Shown here piece after piece: positions 11,778-22,503 of a stretch of DNA of 64,000 bases. Source of the stretch: Zygnema cylindricum (Eukaryota; Streptophyta; Zygnematophyceae; Zygnematales; Zygnemataceae); the NCBI GenBank assembly GCA_037447655.1, contig JBBHKE010002961.1:1-64000 (forward strand). The letters are read 5' to 3'. The position numbers and the translations under genes were made by a program. The notes below the pieces were generated by a model, which was given only the letters and a program-made list of their open reading frames with translations, searched no databases and was not told where the DNA came from. Position 1 is the stretch's first letter, and each line of letters starts with the position of its first letter.

Positions 11778-12656
11778 TAGTGTTGGGTATCGGTAAAAAA
11801 CTTATCGCGATAACACCGATATCAATAGTTATTGGTTATCAAACGGTCAGAGGTTCCGATATATCGGTTTGAGACAAACAAATTCCATATCGGCGATAAC
11901 AAAAATAAATTCTAGTATGCATACAATAGTACTTTATAACAAACTGTATTATATTATTGACTTTATGTAGCGTGGCATCCCACGTATAAAAATCTGTTAC
12001 GTCTCCGTTTAACTGCGATTTATTACGAAAAGCGCAACACATAAACACTGGCCGGTTAACTGAACAACGATTTTACGGCAAACCTACGGAATTTTACTGG
12101 CAAACTGCTAAACATGGAACGGGAAAAGGACGGCGGACATAAAGTACAACAGACGCAAAATACCATTCTGCGCGCCGGCGGAATCGAACAGACGACTTGG
12201 AATGAGAAAACACGAGCAGACGGGCCAACGTGAGCGTCGGCATCCCGGAATGACTCTTTTGGCAGCTTATGCCAAAAAAGGTGACAGATTGACACATGGC
12301 AGGTCCTCAATGGATCTCAAGGAATAAAAGGACAAAGCCATGTCGTCGGATGTGAAATGTACATTTTTTTTACTGGATCCGTATCAAACCGTACAGATCT
12401 CACGGCGGTTATTGTACTTTCTATTCTTGTACACGTACAATTGAGCGTACAGACCGTACATTTATCTGTACGACCCGTATAGTAATCGCCGATAGTTATC
12501 GTTATCGGCATTATCGCCGATAAGTACCCGATATTATCGCCTACTTATCGGCGATAAGACCGATGTCGATATATCGTACCAATATATCGATTATCGAGAA
12601 CCCGAAAAAAAGGTCTATATCAGTTATCGGTAAATCCTTACCGATACACAACACTA
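11778..12656 (+). mobile_element. hAT-like non-autonomous element 2 (divergent subfamily)
   Basis: An 879-bp element. The left end is tagtgttgggtatcggtaa and the right end is the complement, ending ccgatacacaacacta. It is flanked by a perfect 8-bp duplication, caaaaaat, at 11770-11777 and 12657-12664. The inner sequence differs from elements 1, 3 and 4, but the termini and the tcg/gata palindromic style are shared. It contains eight GTAC sites between 12359 and 12471. No transposase frame was found. Confidence 0.85.
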
Positions 12657-12682
12657 CAAAAAATACAGTATGGTAACGCTAC

Positions 12683-13080
12683 TAATGTAGTGTTGGGTAT
12701 TGGGTGAATTCATATCTCGATAACTTCGATATTCGATATATCGAATATCGGCAGACTCCTCGATATATCGTACCGAGACCAACATAAATTATCGCGATAT
12801 ATATCGCAAAAAGTGGGTATCCGTACATCTAAAGTACGATAAATCGTACGGAAAAATGTACGAAATTTGGTCTCCTCCCCCCCCCCCCCATTGAGCGCGC
12901 GCCACGGGGGGATGGGGGGGGGGGGGGGGGTGGTTGACCAAAAAATTGGAAAAAAAAATCTCATAAATATCCGGACATTTAGCTTCGTCGTACATGGATT
13001 CGATATATCGATTATCAGAGACCTAAAATTCGATATATATATATCGATTATCGGCAATAGATCTTCGATACCCAAAACTA
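12683..13080 (+). mobile_element. hAT-like non-autonomous element 3
   Basis: Closely related to element 1, with the same terminus (tagtgttgggtattgg from 12688; right end cgatacccaaaacta at 13080), the same cgatatatcg palindromes and a central C-run/G-run hairpin at about 12877-12932. The 8-bp sequence aacgctac occurs at 12675-12682 and 13081-13088. That fits a target duplication, except that five extra bases (taatg) sit between the left copy and the canonical terminus. Confidence 0.75.
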
Positions 13081-13086
13081 AACGCT

Positions 13087-13596
13087 ACACCGCGAATCGT
13101 AATTAGAGTAAAGACAAAATTATAGTAAAAAAAAAAAAAAAATAGAGTTATGAACGATTATTTATGTAATAGAACTTTTTACAGAGGAAGTTTACTCTAA
13201 TTTATTTAAGTACTCTATATTGGGTTATGTCAGCATTAATTACCCGCCTGTAATTATAAACACTAAATTACGTATACGTACAAAACTATTTGTTCGTATA
13301 GATTGACATTGGAATTTGGTCGGTTTTTTTTAGTGCAATTTGACATGCGCGCGCGATTAAGTTAATTCATTTTTTGTACTTTTTTAGTTGTTAAAGTACA
13401 ATATGTACGGTCAGACATCGATCGTACGCCACATTATTTCAAATGGCACTATATTACTATTATTAGACGGTAATTAAACCTTACCTTAATTAGTATAAAG
13501 GATAATTTAGAATTGTGTACTCTATTTAACGTGATAGAGTCAAAATTTAGGGCGATCGAATTAGAGTTCATAACTCTTATTACGATTCACGATGTA
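13087..13596. mobile_element. short element or repeat with ~17-bp terminal inverted repeats
   Basis: The left end reads acaccgcgaatcgtaat and the right end, in reverse complement, acatcgtgaatcgtaat, each followed by (t/a)agagt. Between them is AT-rich non-coding sequence. A related end occurs at 49040-49135 in the opposite orientation, so this is a dispersed family. No target duplication is clear, because the left edge merges with the hAT-like element 3 target site. The superfamily is unknown. Confidence 0.5.
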
Positions 13597-15000
13597 CTTT
13601 ATGCACACCTAACACTAATTTGGATGTATCCGCGATCGTCTATGTTCACATTATCGACGCTTGAACATGTGAGAACAAATTCTCGCGATTCTCCCTCGTC
13701 TTTATGACTAAGATTCAAATCCGAGTGCGATTTTTTGTTGCGACGCACTCAATTTCCTGTGCCGTCGCCTTTATCAAACACTTATTCTTACGTATGCGTA
13801 AAATAATGAGCAGTTTTTGTACGAAATTGTCTATTTTTTACACTACACTATTTAAATATTTGAGAAAGTCAAAATTGGAGCAATTAACGCCAATTAAACA
13901 AAACATATAGTTTGTGTTCACATATTTTTTAAACATGTGCGAACAAGTTTTTTTTATTTTCCTTCTTCTTTATGACTTAGAATCAAAGTTGACTATCGAC
14001 GCTGTTACTGGACACTTGTTTTGTACGTATGTACAGAATAATGAATAGTTTTGGTACGAACTGACACAATTCGTATATTCCACTTTTTAAAAGCAGTCCA
14101 AGTTAGAGTAGCTAACGCTAATTAAAAATATGCGTATTAACGTAAAACAAAAATAAGTTTGATTGAGTTGTAGTAGTATTTTTTTATGTTTTTATATTTT
14201 AATATTATAAAGCCAAAGTCGGTCAACGCATTTTACAAAGTTTTGATTTTTGTTTCATACGCATATTCGTTATTTTTTGGGCGTTTGGTGCGTGCGTTTT
14301 ACGCGCATAAGACATCGATGTTGTAATGGTATGATAAACGACAAGACAAATTCGACGTCACGCCAAAATGTTGTGTTATCAATACATATAAATGAAAAGC
14401 ATATAGGGGAACAATCATCCACTGAAACGACACGAAGAAATGGAACGACAGACTAAATCGTATCACGCGATAGAAGTTAACATCTGATAAACATGTTTCA
14501 TGAAAAAGACAATTTTACCCTAAATACTCGTATGTTCAGGTTTATTAATTATTTGCTCTCCCCCCCCCCCTCCCCTGGACGAAGCCAAGTGGATGGTTTA
14601 ATTAGCGTTTTGTTCATGTAGGGGGTTTGATTAAGCGTTAAAGTTTCACATTAATTTGAGCGTTCAATCTCAATCTAATGAACGATATGAATAAATGGAC
14701 TGAATATATCATGTATTATGAAACACTTTGATGTTAAATCTAGAACAAACATTAAACCATTAACATTATTCAACCATTTTTCGTTTAAACAGAATACTAA
14801 TGGTTTTTGTTTATTTTATATTAAGGTGTTGCATATATGTTTTTTATAATTTTTTTATGAATACATAATATAACGAAAGAAAAATACATAAAAAAGACAA
14901 ACAAAATAAATAACCACAACACAACCTTGATCACAAACCAAAAACGAAAGAAACAAATGAAAATAATAAGAAAAAAAGAAAAAACATAAGACTTAACTAC
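13597..15000. other. unassigned AT-rich sequence
   Basis: Strongly AT-rich with a short C-run at about 14561-14576. No gene, RNA or element was recognised. If murF once continued downstream of 15848 its later exons should lie in this direction, but I found none. Confidence 0.4.
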
Positions 15001-15003
15001 GAT

Positions 15004-15265
15004 TCAACCAACTTAGTCCAAAGACCTAGAAAGGTGCATTTACATCATTATCATTTACATCATTATCAGCTCGATGGCTGATTAACACCACAAACACTTA
15101 ATATTTTTAGTTTTCGTTGTTTATAATAGTAAATTGATTACTTTGAGTACGTTATTTTTCTTTTTCTTTTTTGTTGTGGTTAACCAACTTAGTCCTAAGA
15201 CTTAGAAGGTTGCATAAACATCACTATCAGCTCGGAGGCTGACCAACATTACAAACATTGGCATA
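15004..15265 (+). repeat. imperfect direct repeat, about 85 bp, two copies
   Basis: Two related segments, near 15004-15110 and 15180-15265. Both contain caaccaacttagtcc(t)aa-gac-tagaa-ggt-gcat, then catcattatcagctcg-tggctgaccaacat, then acaaacatt. The first copy also holds a small internal duplication of catttacatcattat. The origin is unknown. Confidence 0.6.
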
Positions 15266-15847
15266 CATATTTTTTTTAAATACAACACAAATACATTTAC
15301 TACTTAGTTTTAGTGATACTTGATTACTTTGCTATTTTTATGTGACCAACATTACAAAAATTGGTTTTTTTTTTTTTTTGAAATACAATACATATACTTT
15401 GAATACTTTATTTTTGTGATACTTTGATTATTTTGTTTTTTTTTATGATGTTAGTTGCAAGTAAGCAAGTATTACTGATATTTTTGTTTATGTGGAAAAA
15501 CACGACAAATACTTTGTTCTTATAGCCTAAAAAATTTTAATGACTAAAAAAACATTTTTAGAACCCTAAATTGGGTATTTATCGAACCCCTATAAACCTT
15601 TGAAGGATAACACTTATTTTGAACACGATTATAAATTTGATAACACAAACTACACTCTTTCTGGTAAAGTTTGTAATTCTTCCTTGAAAGCCCTCCAACC
15701 ACAAAGACCATTGAAATAAATCCCGTTTCTTCCCAAACTCAAACATATAGGGACTCTACCCTCCCACCCTATAAATTAACCCGTGGAAATCCTAAACAAC
15801 ATTTAGAACCCAAAAAAACAACCCTACAAAAGACTTGCTTTTCTCAC

Positions 15848-16113
15848 CACTTGTACTCCGGTTGGAATGGGAAGTGCCGCAACAAATGGGTCGTCAGCAT
15901 TAACCACACATACATCTCCCGGTAGGGCAGACAAAAAAATTTCCCCTTTTGCCTGAGCCACTCCTTCCATCGAACCAAGGCCTCCTAAATGGACCGGACC
16001 CACATTAAGAACAACTCTAACTGAAGGCATCGAAATCTCCGTCAATTGAGCAATTTCTCCCATGTGATTCATTCCCAGTTCGAGAACACAGACAGATGAG
16101 CCGTAGGGCATTG
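15848..16113 (-). pseudogene. murF: murF exon, central ligase domain (part of a broken gene)
   Basis: Encodes part of UDP-N-acetylmuramoyl-tripeptide:D-alanyl-D-alanine ligase, which adds D-Ala-D-Ala to the muramyl tripeptide in an ATP-driven step of peptidoglycan synthesis; in mosses Mur enzymes act in the plastid. The exon is open throughout and reads MPYGSSVCVLELGMNHMGEI, then NVGPVHLGGLGSMEGVAQAK, then GEIF and NADD. These match the MurF central domain (ELGANHQGEI and KGEIF in E. coli). The acceptor is tttccag before 16113 and the donor gtgaga after 15848. The partial codon at its start joins exactly to the exon ending at 17180. This exon alone looks intact, but the upstream P-loop exon is damaged, so the locus is called a pseudogene. 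Confidence 0.8.
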
Positions 16114-17179
16114 CTGGAAAGGAGGAAAGTGGAGATAAGGATTTGTCAATTTAACAAAGAGGAGAAGAGAATTTGTTTGCTTCTTAGTTAGGAAGAAGAT
16201 ATTTCATTTTGGATCTTTAATCTGTTAAAATTCACGTATTGCACTCTTAAGTCTGTCTTGTAAATAGTTCGCACTTAATTACTCTCACATATAAGTTAAA
16301 AGTACAGTACTTTTATTTTCGCGTATGGCTGTTGTTTTCCGTTTGTTCATTGAATGTACTATCTGTCTTTTTAGCGCAATATTTTGCTTCGTCTATTTTT
16401 TTGCTGCTGTTTCCTACGCACGTTACATGTTGTTCATTACTATGCAGTACATCAGCCTTTTTCACGGGCAATTCCCGTTACATTAGTGTTTCGTCTTCTA
16501 CTTGTATAAATGATCGCTTCAACCGATTATATTGAAAAGACTTTCTCTCACGTTTGTTTCCCTTTTTACATCTTTGTTATCTTGTCTCCTACTCATTGAT
16601 TCCAATTTGACAAAAAAAGTACCGATACCGAGATCGGCAGCCGAGACTCGGTTTTTTTACTCAGTAAGATTGAAAAAAAAACTTATCTTTGAGTGTTCTA
16701 AAATGAAAGAGGAGCTCGATTGTTGAAAAAATAGTCGAGACAGATTTAAGAGAGTAGTTTGGATGATAAAAAAAACTCAAGCAATGAAGTTAGATAAACA
16801 ATAAAATAGTCAAATTGTTTATTCCAGCTAAAATATTCAGCACATTAAGATTCAATCAGATGTGTTACTAAAAATAAAATCGAAACAATTCATCAAAGAT
16901 TCATTCAACTACAAGGGTATATCAAGTTGAGAAAATCACTTGAAACATGACCAGCTTAGTTCAGTTATGATATTTCTACATACTGCAAAAACTGTACCCA
17001 CACAAATTTCAGATATTCAATTGAATTTTACGGACAAGAATCCAAAAAAATCAACAATCTCACTCAATTTTGGAACACTGCCTTTAAGACATGGCAAGCG
17101 TAGCAACGATATGACTACAAATTTTATCTATCATGTTTTTTAAATATTCATGCATACAAAAATGAATAAATTCACTCAC
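16114..17179 (-). other. murF intron
   Basis: A 1,066-bp AT-rich interval between two murF exons, bounded by gtgagt at 17179 and ccag at 16114 on the minus strand. The splice phase (1) matches on both sides. No other feature was recognised inside. Confidence 0.7.
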
Positions 17180-17228
17180 CCAACAGGGTCTGAGGTACTC
17201 CCACATGGTTGTTCAAGTTTCGCGCTAT
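17180..17228 (-). pseudogene. murF: murF exon, NLNN-VGVP motif (part of a broken gene)
   Basis: A 49-nt exon too short for an open-frame search. It reads IARNLNNHVGVPQTLL and one extra base. This is the MurF segment after the P-loop domain (E. coli has WNNEIGVPMTLL). The acceptor is cacag before 17228 and the donor gtgagt after 17180. Its last base plus CA of the next exon gives an Ala codon, so the two exons join as TLLAMPYGS, which is continuous MurF sequence. Its 5' phase (0) agrees with the exon at 30651, more than 13 kb away across copia element A. Confidence 0.8.
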
Positions 17229-18018
17229 CTGTGATCAAAATAATCCTAGAACCTATCTTCATATAAACAAAAAAAGTTATCACAAAACAATGAAAATGTT
17301 AAACAAGTCGGTCTTCAGCATTGACACAAACATCACCGAGCATAACATCGCAATATTTACTCGCAAAGATAGAGTACATCCCAGGTTTAGAAGAATTCAC
17401 CTATTTCACATTTCATTCTTACCACTAAAACAAATTTTATGCAATTTTGAATGATTCAAGTTAACGGGTGGGCACTTTCAAAAAAGTTTCGCAGGGGAAA
17501 GTATTGCATGAAATTATTAAAAAACACACTCTCATTATTATCTGGTTCTTGATCGAATGTGAGAATGCAAACCTCCAAGTGGCTCCACACTTATTCCAAT
17601 GTTTTTCGATTAGCATAATCTATAATAAAAAGTAGTTTATGAGAGTAATCTGAAGAATCAAGCTTATAGAGAACACATTCTGATAAATATCTCTCACTTT
17701 ATTTTTAGTCTACCTCCTTAAAAAAAAATGGCTCAATATGAATAGAAATAAGATGCACAGAACACTTTCAAAATCTTTCAAAACATGATGGCGACATTGC
17801 CGCCAAAATCACGTGGTGAAGGTGAATGAAAAGTTTTGAGTATGAGTGATGAATTAAAATGGTGAGAAATATGAAAAAATAGCATTACTTATCAAAAGGT
17901 CAAAATATGAAAGACAGGAAAATTTCTTGATAATAAACGCAACAAGGTACATTGTGTATCGCTATTAGTACTACTGAGCTCTTGAGAATACACGCATTAA
18001 AGTACACTGTGTATTGTT
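17229..18018 (-). other. murF intron, part flanking copia element A
   Basis: AT-rich sequence between the murF exon and the 5' LTR of copia A. No other feature was recognised. The last five bases, ttgtt (18014-18018), are probably one copy of the target duplication of element A. Confidence 0.6.
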
Positions 18019-18234
18019 TATTGAAAATAGTGAAGTATTTTCTAGGTCTGAATTGATGATTAGGAAAACAAAAGGGAAAGCGCAAGCAATTTGCCTCCAC
18101 CCCTCTCTCTACCCCCCATACTTGTTGTAGTCACTAAAGGAAAAAGAGAGTAGTGGAACCATGGCTGCCTTAGCTTCATTAGGCAAGACCAAAAAGTGAC
18201 ATTAAGTTACTCTCAACAAAAGGTTGAGTCTGGC

Positions 18235-18300
18235 AGGACTCGAACCTCCGACCGGCAGAGCGTGGCGTAGCCGTCAGCTCTAACCAGTTTGTCGCAGAAG
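18235..18300 (-). other. antisense tRNA-like module in LTR A
   Basis: On the minus strand, an ACTGGTTAGAGC D-arm-like segment is followed about 30 nt later by GGAGGTTCGAGTCCTGCC, which contains a perfect RNA polymerase III B-box (GGTTCGAGTCC). The T arm can nearly close (one mismatch), but no acceptor stem can pair, so it is not a working tRNA gene. The equivalent segment in the 3' LTR is at 29564-29630. Confidence 0.6.
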
Positions 18301-18633
18301 TTCGGTAAAATACATAAGGTGTGATTTCTACTTAAAGTGTGTTACGTTCTCTAAATTGATTAACGCAAATAGAAATATAAGGACATAGAACTAATGAAAT
18401 ACAGTGCGAACATGATTCCGCATGAATCATACATTTGTTTCGACGGCTAAGATTACATTTTGGTTTTTATCCAACAGCGCACATCATCGCCGAGATCCCG
18501 GAGTGGTCACTTTGGCCTTTTTTTGACGTGGCATGACCTAATGCCACGTAGAGAGAAAACATTTGGTCGCGAGAATTCCAAGGAACCTACGGACGAGTAA
18601 AAATAAGGCACGCGTCCACGTAATAGCCTTGTC

Positions 18634-18793
18634 GTACATTGGCCGTACAAAAGGTACACCGACAGTAGTACTTTTTGGTACGATACAGTAATATGATTGG
18701 TCCGTACTTCAGTAGATAGGATTTATTAAAGAGAATTAAGACTTAGTGAATTTTGGTAAAATAATCACCTCTCCTTTGAGGGTTTGTATAAAA
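18634..18793 (+). promoter_or_regulatory. LTR A promoter: GTAC cluster, CCAAT box and TATA box
   Basis: GTAC occurs at 18634, 18645, 18654, 18668, 18678 and 18704, six times in 74 bp. An inverted CCAAT box (attgg) is at 18696-18700 and a TATA box (tataaaa) at 18787-18793. GTAC is the core bound by plant SBP-box factors and by the green-alga copper regulator CRR1. Binding here is inference from sequence only. Confidence 0.6.
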
Positions 18794-19006
18794 CAGGCAT
18801 CTTTGCCAACCCATAACTTATCGGCTGGTTGGCCGTTTTTAGTGATTATTTTGCTACGGACTTAAGAGATTCCAGGCTGCACAGAGGTGTGGTCAGACTG
18901 TCAGTTTGCCCTATTGGGCATCAGTGGTTGTGGCTTGAAGTGGGTTAGTTAAAAGCTATCTAGAGGCTTTCGAATTCTGTAGTCCAATAGAGGACACATA
19001 ATTACA

Positions 19007-19021
19007 GGTTATGGGCCCACC
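19007..19021 (+). promoter_or_regulatory. primer-binding site, initiator tRNA-Met anticodon arm (copia A)
   Basis: ggttatgggcccacc directly follows the LTR end. It is the exact complement of GGTGGGCCCATAACC, the anticodon arm of plant initiator tRNA-Met as I know that tRNA. This is a half-tRNA priming site rather than the common tRNA 3'-end site. It is also read as gag codons (GTT ATG GGC CCA CC). Confidence 0.8.
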
Positions 19022-19920
19022 CTCTAGGGTGCCCACCTTCAATGGGTTTAGGTTCATCTATTGGGAAGCCATAATGATGGGGGATTTGTGCGAAAAACAA
19101 TATTGTGGTATTGTTAGTGGACAAGTGAAACGTCCACCTCAGGGAACTCCACCAAGGTTTGGTGGAATAAGGTTTGCTGCAGCAACCTCTGATGCAGCAG
19201 AGGAGGCAGATGATAGGGACAACAGTGTGTCCGAAAAAGGGAAAGAGAAGGAGACGCCTTTTACTCGTATTACAACGACACCCGGAGCGGCGGCCGTGAA
19301 AACCACGGAGAACGATACCCAAACGTGGGAAGACATCAACATGGTTGCTAAAAACTTCATTCTAAGACACCTCACTCAGGCTTTGGCAACCCCCCATCTT
19401 CACATTTACAAGGCCGAGGTGGAAATCTATAGAGCTGGTATTATTCATCAGCTCCAGTTGGCGGAACAAAAGTTGGGGAATTATACTTACAAAGTGCGAA
19501 AGATGTTAGACTATTGTACTGATCTCTCTTGTTTGTATATGGAGATGGAGAGTGTCGGGTGGACAGGTACAATGAAGATGAAAGTTAACACTCTCATCAT
19601 GAAGTTACCCGACGAGTATGAAAACATAGTGTACCGAGTACAGGAAATGACTAACAATTCATGGAAGTGGAACATAGTGGTCCGGATGATACTTGTGAAG
19701 GAGAACACAATTGAGATTAGGAGGGGGGGGGAAGAGCATCCAAGCTCTAGCTGCAGGAGGAAACCGATGGGGGAAGGATCCGAAGAAACCATTCAAAGGA
19801 GAGAGAAATTAGCCTGGAGGACCAAGGCCCCCAAAGGGCATTTGTCATTTTTGCAAAATGCAGGGAAACTTTAACACGGATTGTGTCAAGCTGTCGGAGC
19901 TGAGGCTCTAAGAGAACCGT
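19007..19920 (+). pseudogene. copia A gag (degenerate)
   Basis: Reads from the LTR-encoded start through VMGPPSRVPTFNG, a capsid-like region ending in LPDEYENIVYRVQEM, to a knuckle remnant ICHFCKMQGNFNTDC. In that knuckle the His of CX2CX4HX4C has become Asn, so zinc binding should be lost. The reading frame shifts before the knuckle. The true start codon in the 5' LTR is mutated to ATA, leaving ATG 19011 as the first available one. Confidence 0.75.
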
Positions 19921-19968
19921 AGAGGGGGTTCTTCCAGAGGGAAGTAAAAGACACTTCTGGTCACAAAA

Positions 19969-22503
19969 GTGACAGGAGAAATCGAAGACGAGTCCTCTAA
20001 GGAGGATGGGGAGATTTATCTTGATGAGATTTTGGAGGAGAAAGAGATCCCTCGGAGACATAAGTGTGCCATTGGAGCAATTCGAGAAGCTCCACAGGAA
20101 AGATGGATCATCGACTCAGGTGCATCCATGCATATGTGTTGTGATAAGCAAATCTTCACTAAGCTAGGAAAAATCCCTAAGGTAGAGATAGAGTATGGGG
20201 ATGGGAGAGTGGTTACTACAAATCTAGTGGAGTTAGTAGATCTGAAAGTCTTAGTGGAGGGTAAGACTTCCATACTCACATTCTCAGAAAGATTGTACAT
20301 TCCTCAGTTGAGTAAAAATCTTGTCTCTACATCTGTGTTTGATGACAAAGAGTTTGATACCTTCACTAGAAAGGGAGTTTTCACAGCTAAGTATAGGGAT
20401 GAAGTTTACTTCACGGCAGATAAGGTTAGCCAAGGCATGTTTTGGCTTAAATTGAGTAATGAAAAGAAGAATGCTTATTATGTTGGCTTTCCAAAATTGA
20501 TGATTTGACATAAGCGGTTGGGGCATGTACATTTTGATAGGTTGAGGGAAATAATAAAGCATGGTGTAGTAGAAGGCATTCAGTTTGGTGGTTATGAAAT
20601 GGTGGATGATTGTAGTGGATGTGCTTAAGGAATAGCTCACACACTTCTTTTTCCTAAAGCCACCATATACAGGGGGGAAAAGGTACTAGATCTAGTCCAC
20701 ACAGTTATCTCAAGACCTGCAAGAGTACCTTCGGTTGGAGGGAAGAGGTTTATGTTAACAATAGCCGATGACTGGTCTAGGTACTCTGGAGTCTACTTCC
20801 TAAAAACAAAGTTTGAAACACCAACTTACTTCAAAGAATATAAAGCCTGGAGTGAGAAGTTGCATGGAACCCCCATTAAGAGAATAAAGAGTGATAATAG
20901 GGTAGAGTATACCTCTAACCTGTTTGAGGAATAATTGAGAGATGAGGGAGTTTAACACCAAAAAACTGTACCACATAACCCAGAACAAAATGGGGTAGCT
21001 CAAAGATTAAACCAAACACTAGGAGATAGTGTATATATTATGTTGGTTGACAAGAAAATAGGAAAGAGGATTTGGATAGAAGCCATGAAATGTGCCAACT
21101 ACATTAAGAATAGATTCCTTACCTGAGCCGTAAAAGGAATGACACCTTATGAGAGATGGGTTAGAAGGAAACCAGATATCTCACACCTTAAAGTATTCGG
21201 TAGCCAAGTTTACAATCTTGATACGGATAAGAAAAACTCAAAACTAGATGCTAAAGGCAAACCTGGATACTTTGTAGGATATGATGAGGATGTTAAAGGA
21301 TATAGAGTCTATGACCAAGCAAGGCAAAATATTATTCATGTCAAACACCTAGTTGTCTTGGATGAAGGGAAGTCTTTTGACCCCTTCAAATATACTAAGA
21401 AGATAAAAAATCATTTTGAGTCTGAAAGTGAGGAGAGTCATGTCTTTCCCGAAAAAGACATGAGTGAAACACTGATTGCAGATTTAGGGGAGATCTAAGA
21501 TATAAGAGATCTACCGACACCTCACATATTCCTATGGACTTCGAGGAAACAGAAGGGAAGGAACTGAAACCGGCTTCCATGAATAGAGGAGCCGACGAGA
21601 CAGTAAGGAGAAACCTAAGACTTCTTTCCATTCTAGCTTCAGAGTTTGAGGGAGGGAGAAAGAGCAACAAAAGGATATACGAGAAATAGGTTGCTCATAA
21701 GGTAACTAAGCTTTCTCATCCTGATAAGCCTCAATCATACTTGAGGCAGTGAAGAACCCAAAAAAAGATAGATGGATTAGAGCCATAAATGATGAGATGG
21801 CTTCGATCATGAAAGCAAATACTTGGGAACTAGCGGATTGCCCTCCACACATAAAACCACTTGGGTGTAAATGGGTATTTAAACTAAAACTACACCTAGA
21901 TAATACCATTGAAAGATATAAAGCGCGTTTGGTAGCAAAGAGGTTTAACCAAAAAGAGGAGATTGACTATGAGGAGACGTTTGCTCCAGTTGTTAGGTTC
22001 CCATCAGTAAGGATTCTCCTCTGTCAAGTTGCAGCGGAAGATATGGAAATTCATCAGATGGATATTAAAACCGCATTTCTCAATGGTGAGTTAGAGGAAG
22101 AAATCTTCATGCGGCAACCAAAGGGATTCGTTGAGAGTGGGGAAGAGAGCAAAGTCTACAGGCTCATAAAGTCTTTATATGGACTTAAGCAGGCTCCCCG
22201 ATAGTGGAATAAGAAACTAGATGTGTTTCTCACTAGTCTAGGATATATCCGGATCAGCTCTGACCATTCTATCTATATAGTTGAAGATGAGAATGGTGTG
22301 ATTTTTATTGCAATTTATCTGGATGATCTGTTGGTGTTTAGTAAGTCTTTGGAAAAGATCAATAAACTAAAGAAAGATCTTAGAAGCAGATTTGACATGA
22401 GATATTTAGGGGAGGCAATTCCAGATGGAAAAAAAAACAGTTGTGCCACTCCCATGGGCTTAAAGAAATTAAGTGTTGGGAGTGTAGTGGGAGGAGTGAT
22501 AAA
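19969..22503 (+). pseudogene. copia A pol (degenerate, cut by element B)
   Basis: Domains in order: aspartic protease (WIIDSGASMHMC near 20104), a GAG-pre-integrase remnant (KRLGHVHFDRLRE) with stops, integrase core pieces (DDWSRYSGVYF; SDNRVEY, where SDNGGE is usual), an integrase C-terminal part (21139-21498) and reverse transcriptase (21749-22204; 22223 onward with YLDDLLVFSKS, a variant of YVDD). At about 22420 the sequence jumps from GEA to a later segment, an internal deletion relative to element B. The frame ends where B begins. At least five in-frame stops or shifts make it inactive. Confidence 0.8.

Larger units (their letters stand above)
18019..19006 (+). repeat. 5' LTR of copia A
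   Basis: Matches the 3' LTR at 29343-30346 along its length. It starts tattgaaaatag (the 3' LTR has the canonical tgttgaaattt) and ends attaca. It holds an antisense tRNA-like module (18235-18300), a GTAC cluster (18634-18707), an inverted CCAAT box (attgg, 18696-18700) and a TATA box (tataaaa, 18787-18793). The gag start codon position, 18987-18989, lies inside the LTR; it reads ata here and atg in the 3' LTR. Confidence 0.85.

Noticed and set aside
15690-15780. Possible further murF exon on the minus strand (GRVPICLSLGRNGIYFNGLC)
   Set aside because: It is open, but the residues do not match any MurF segment that I know, and no matching splice sites were found.
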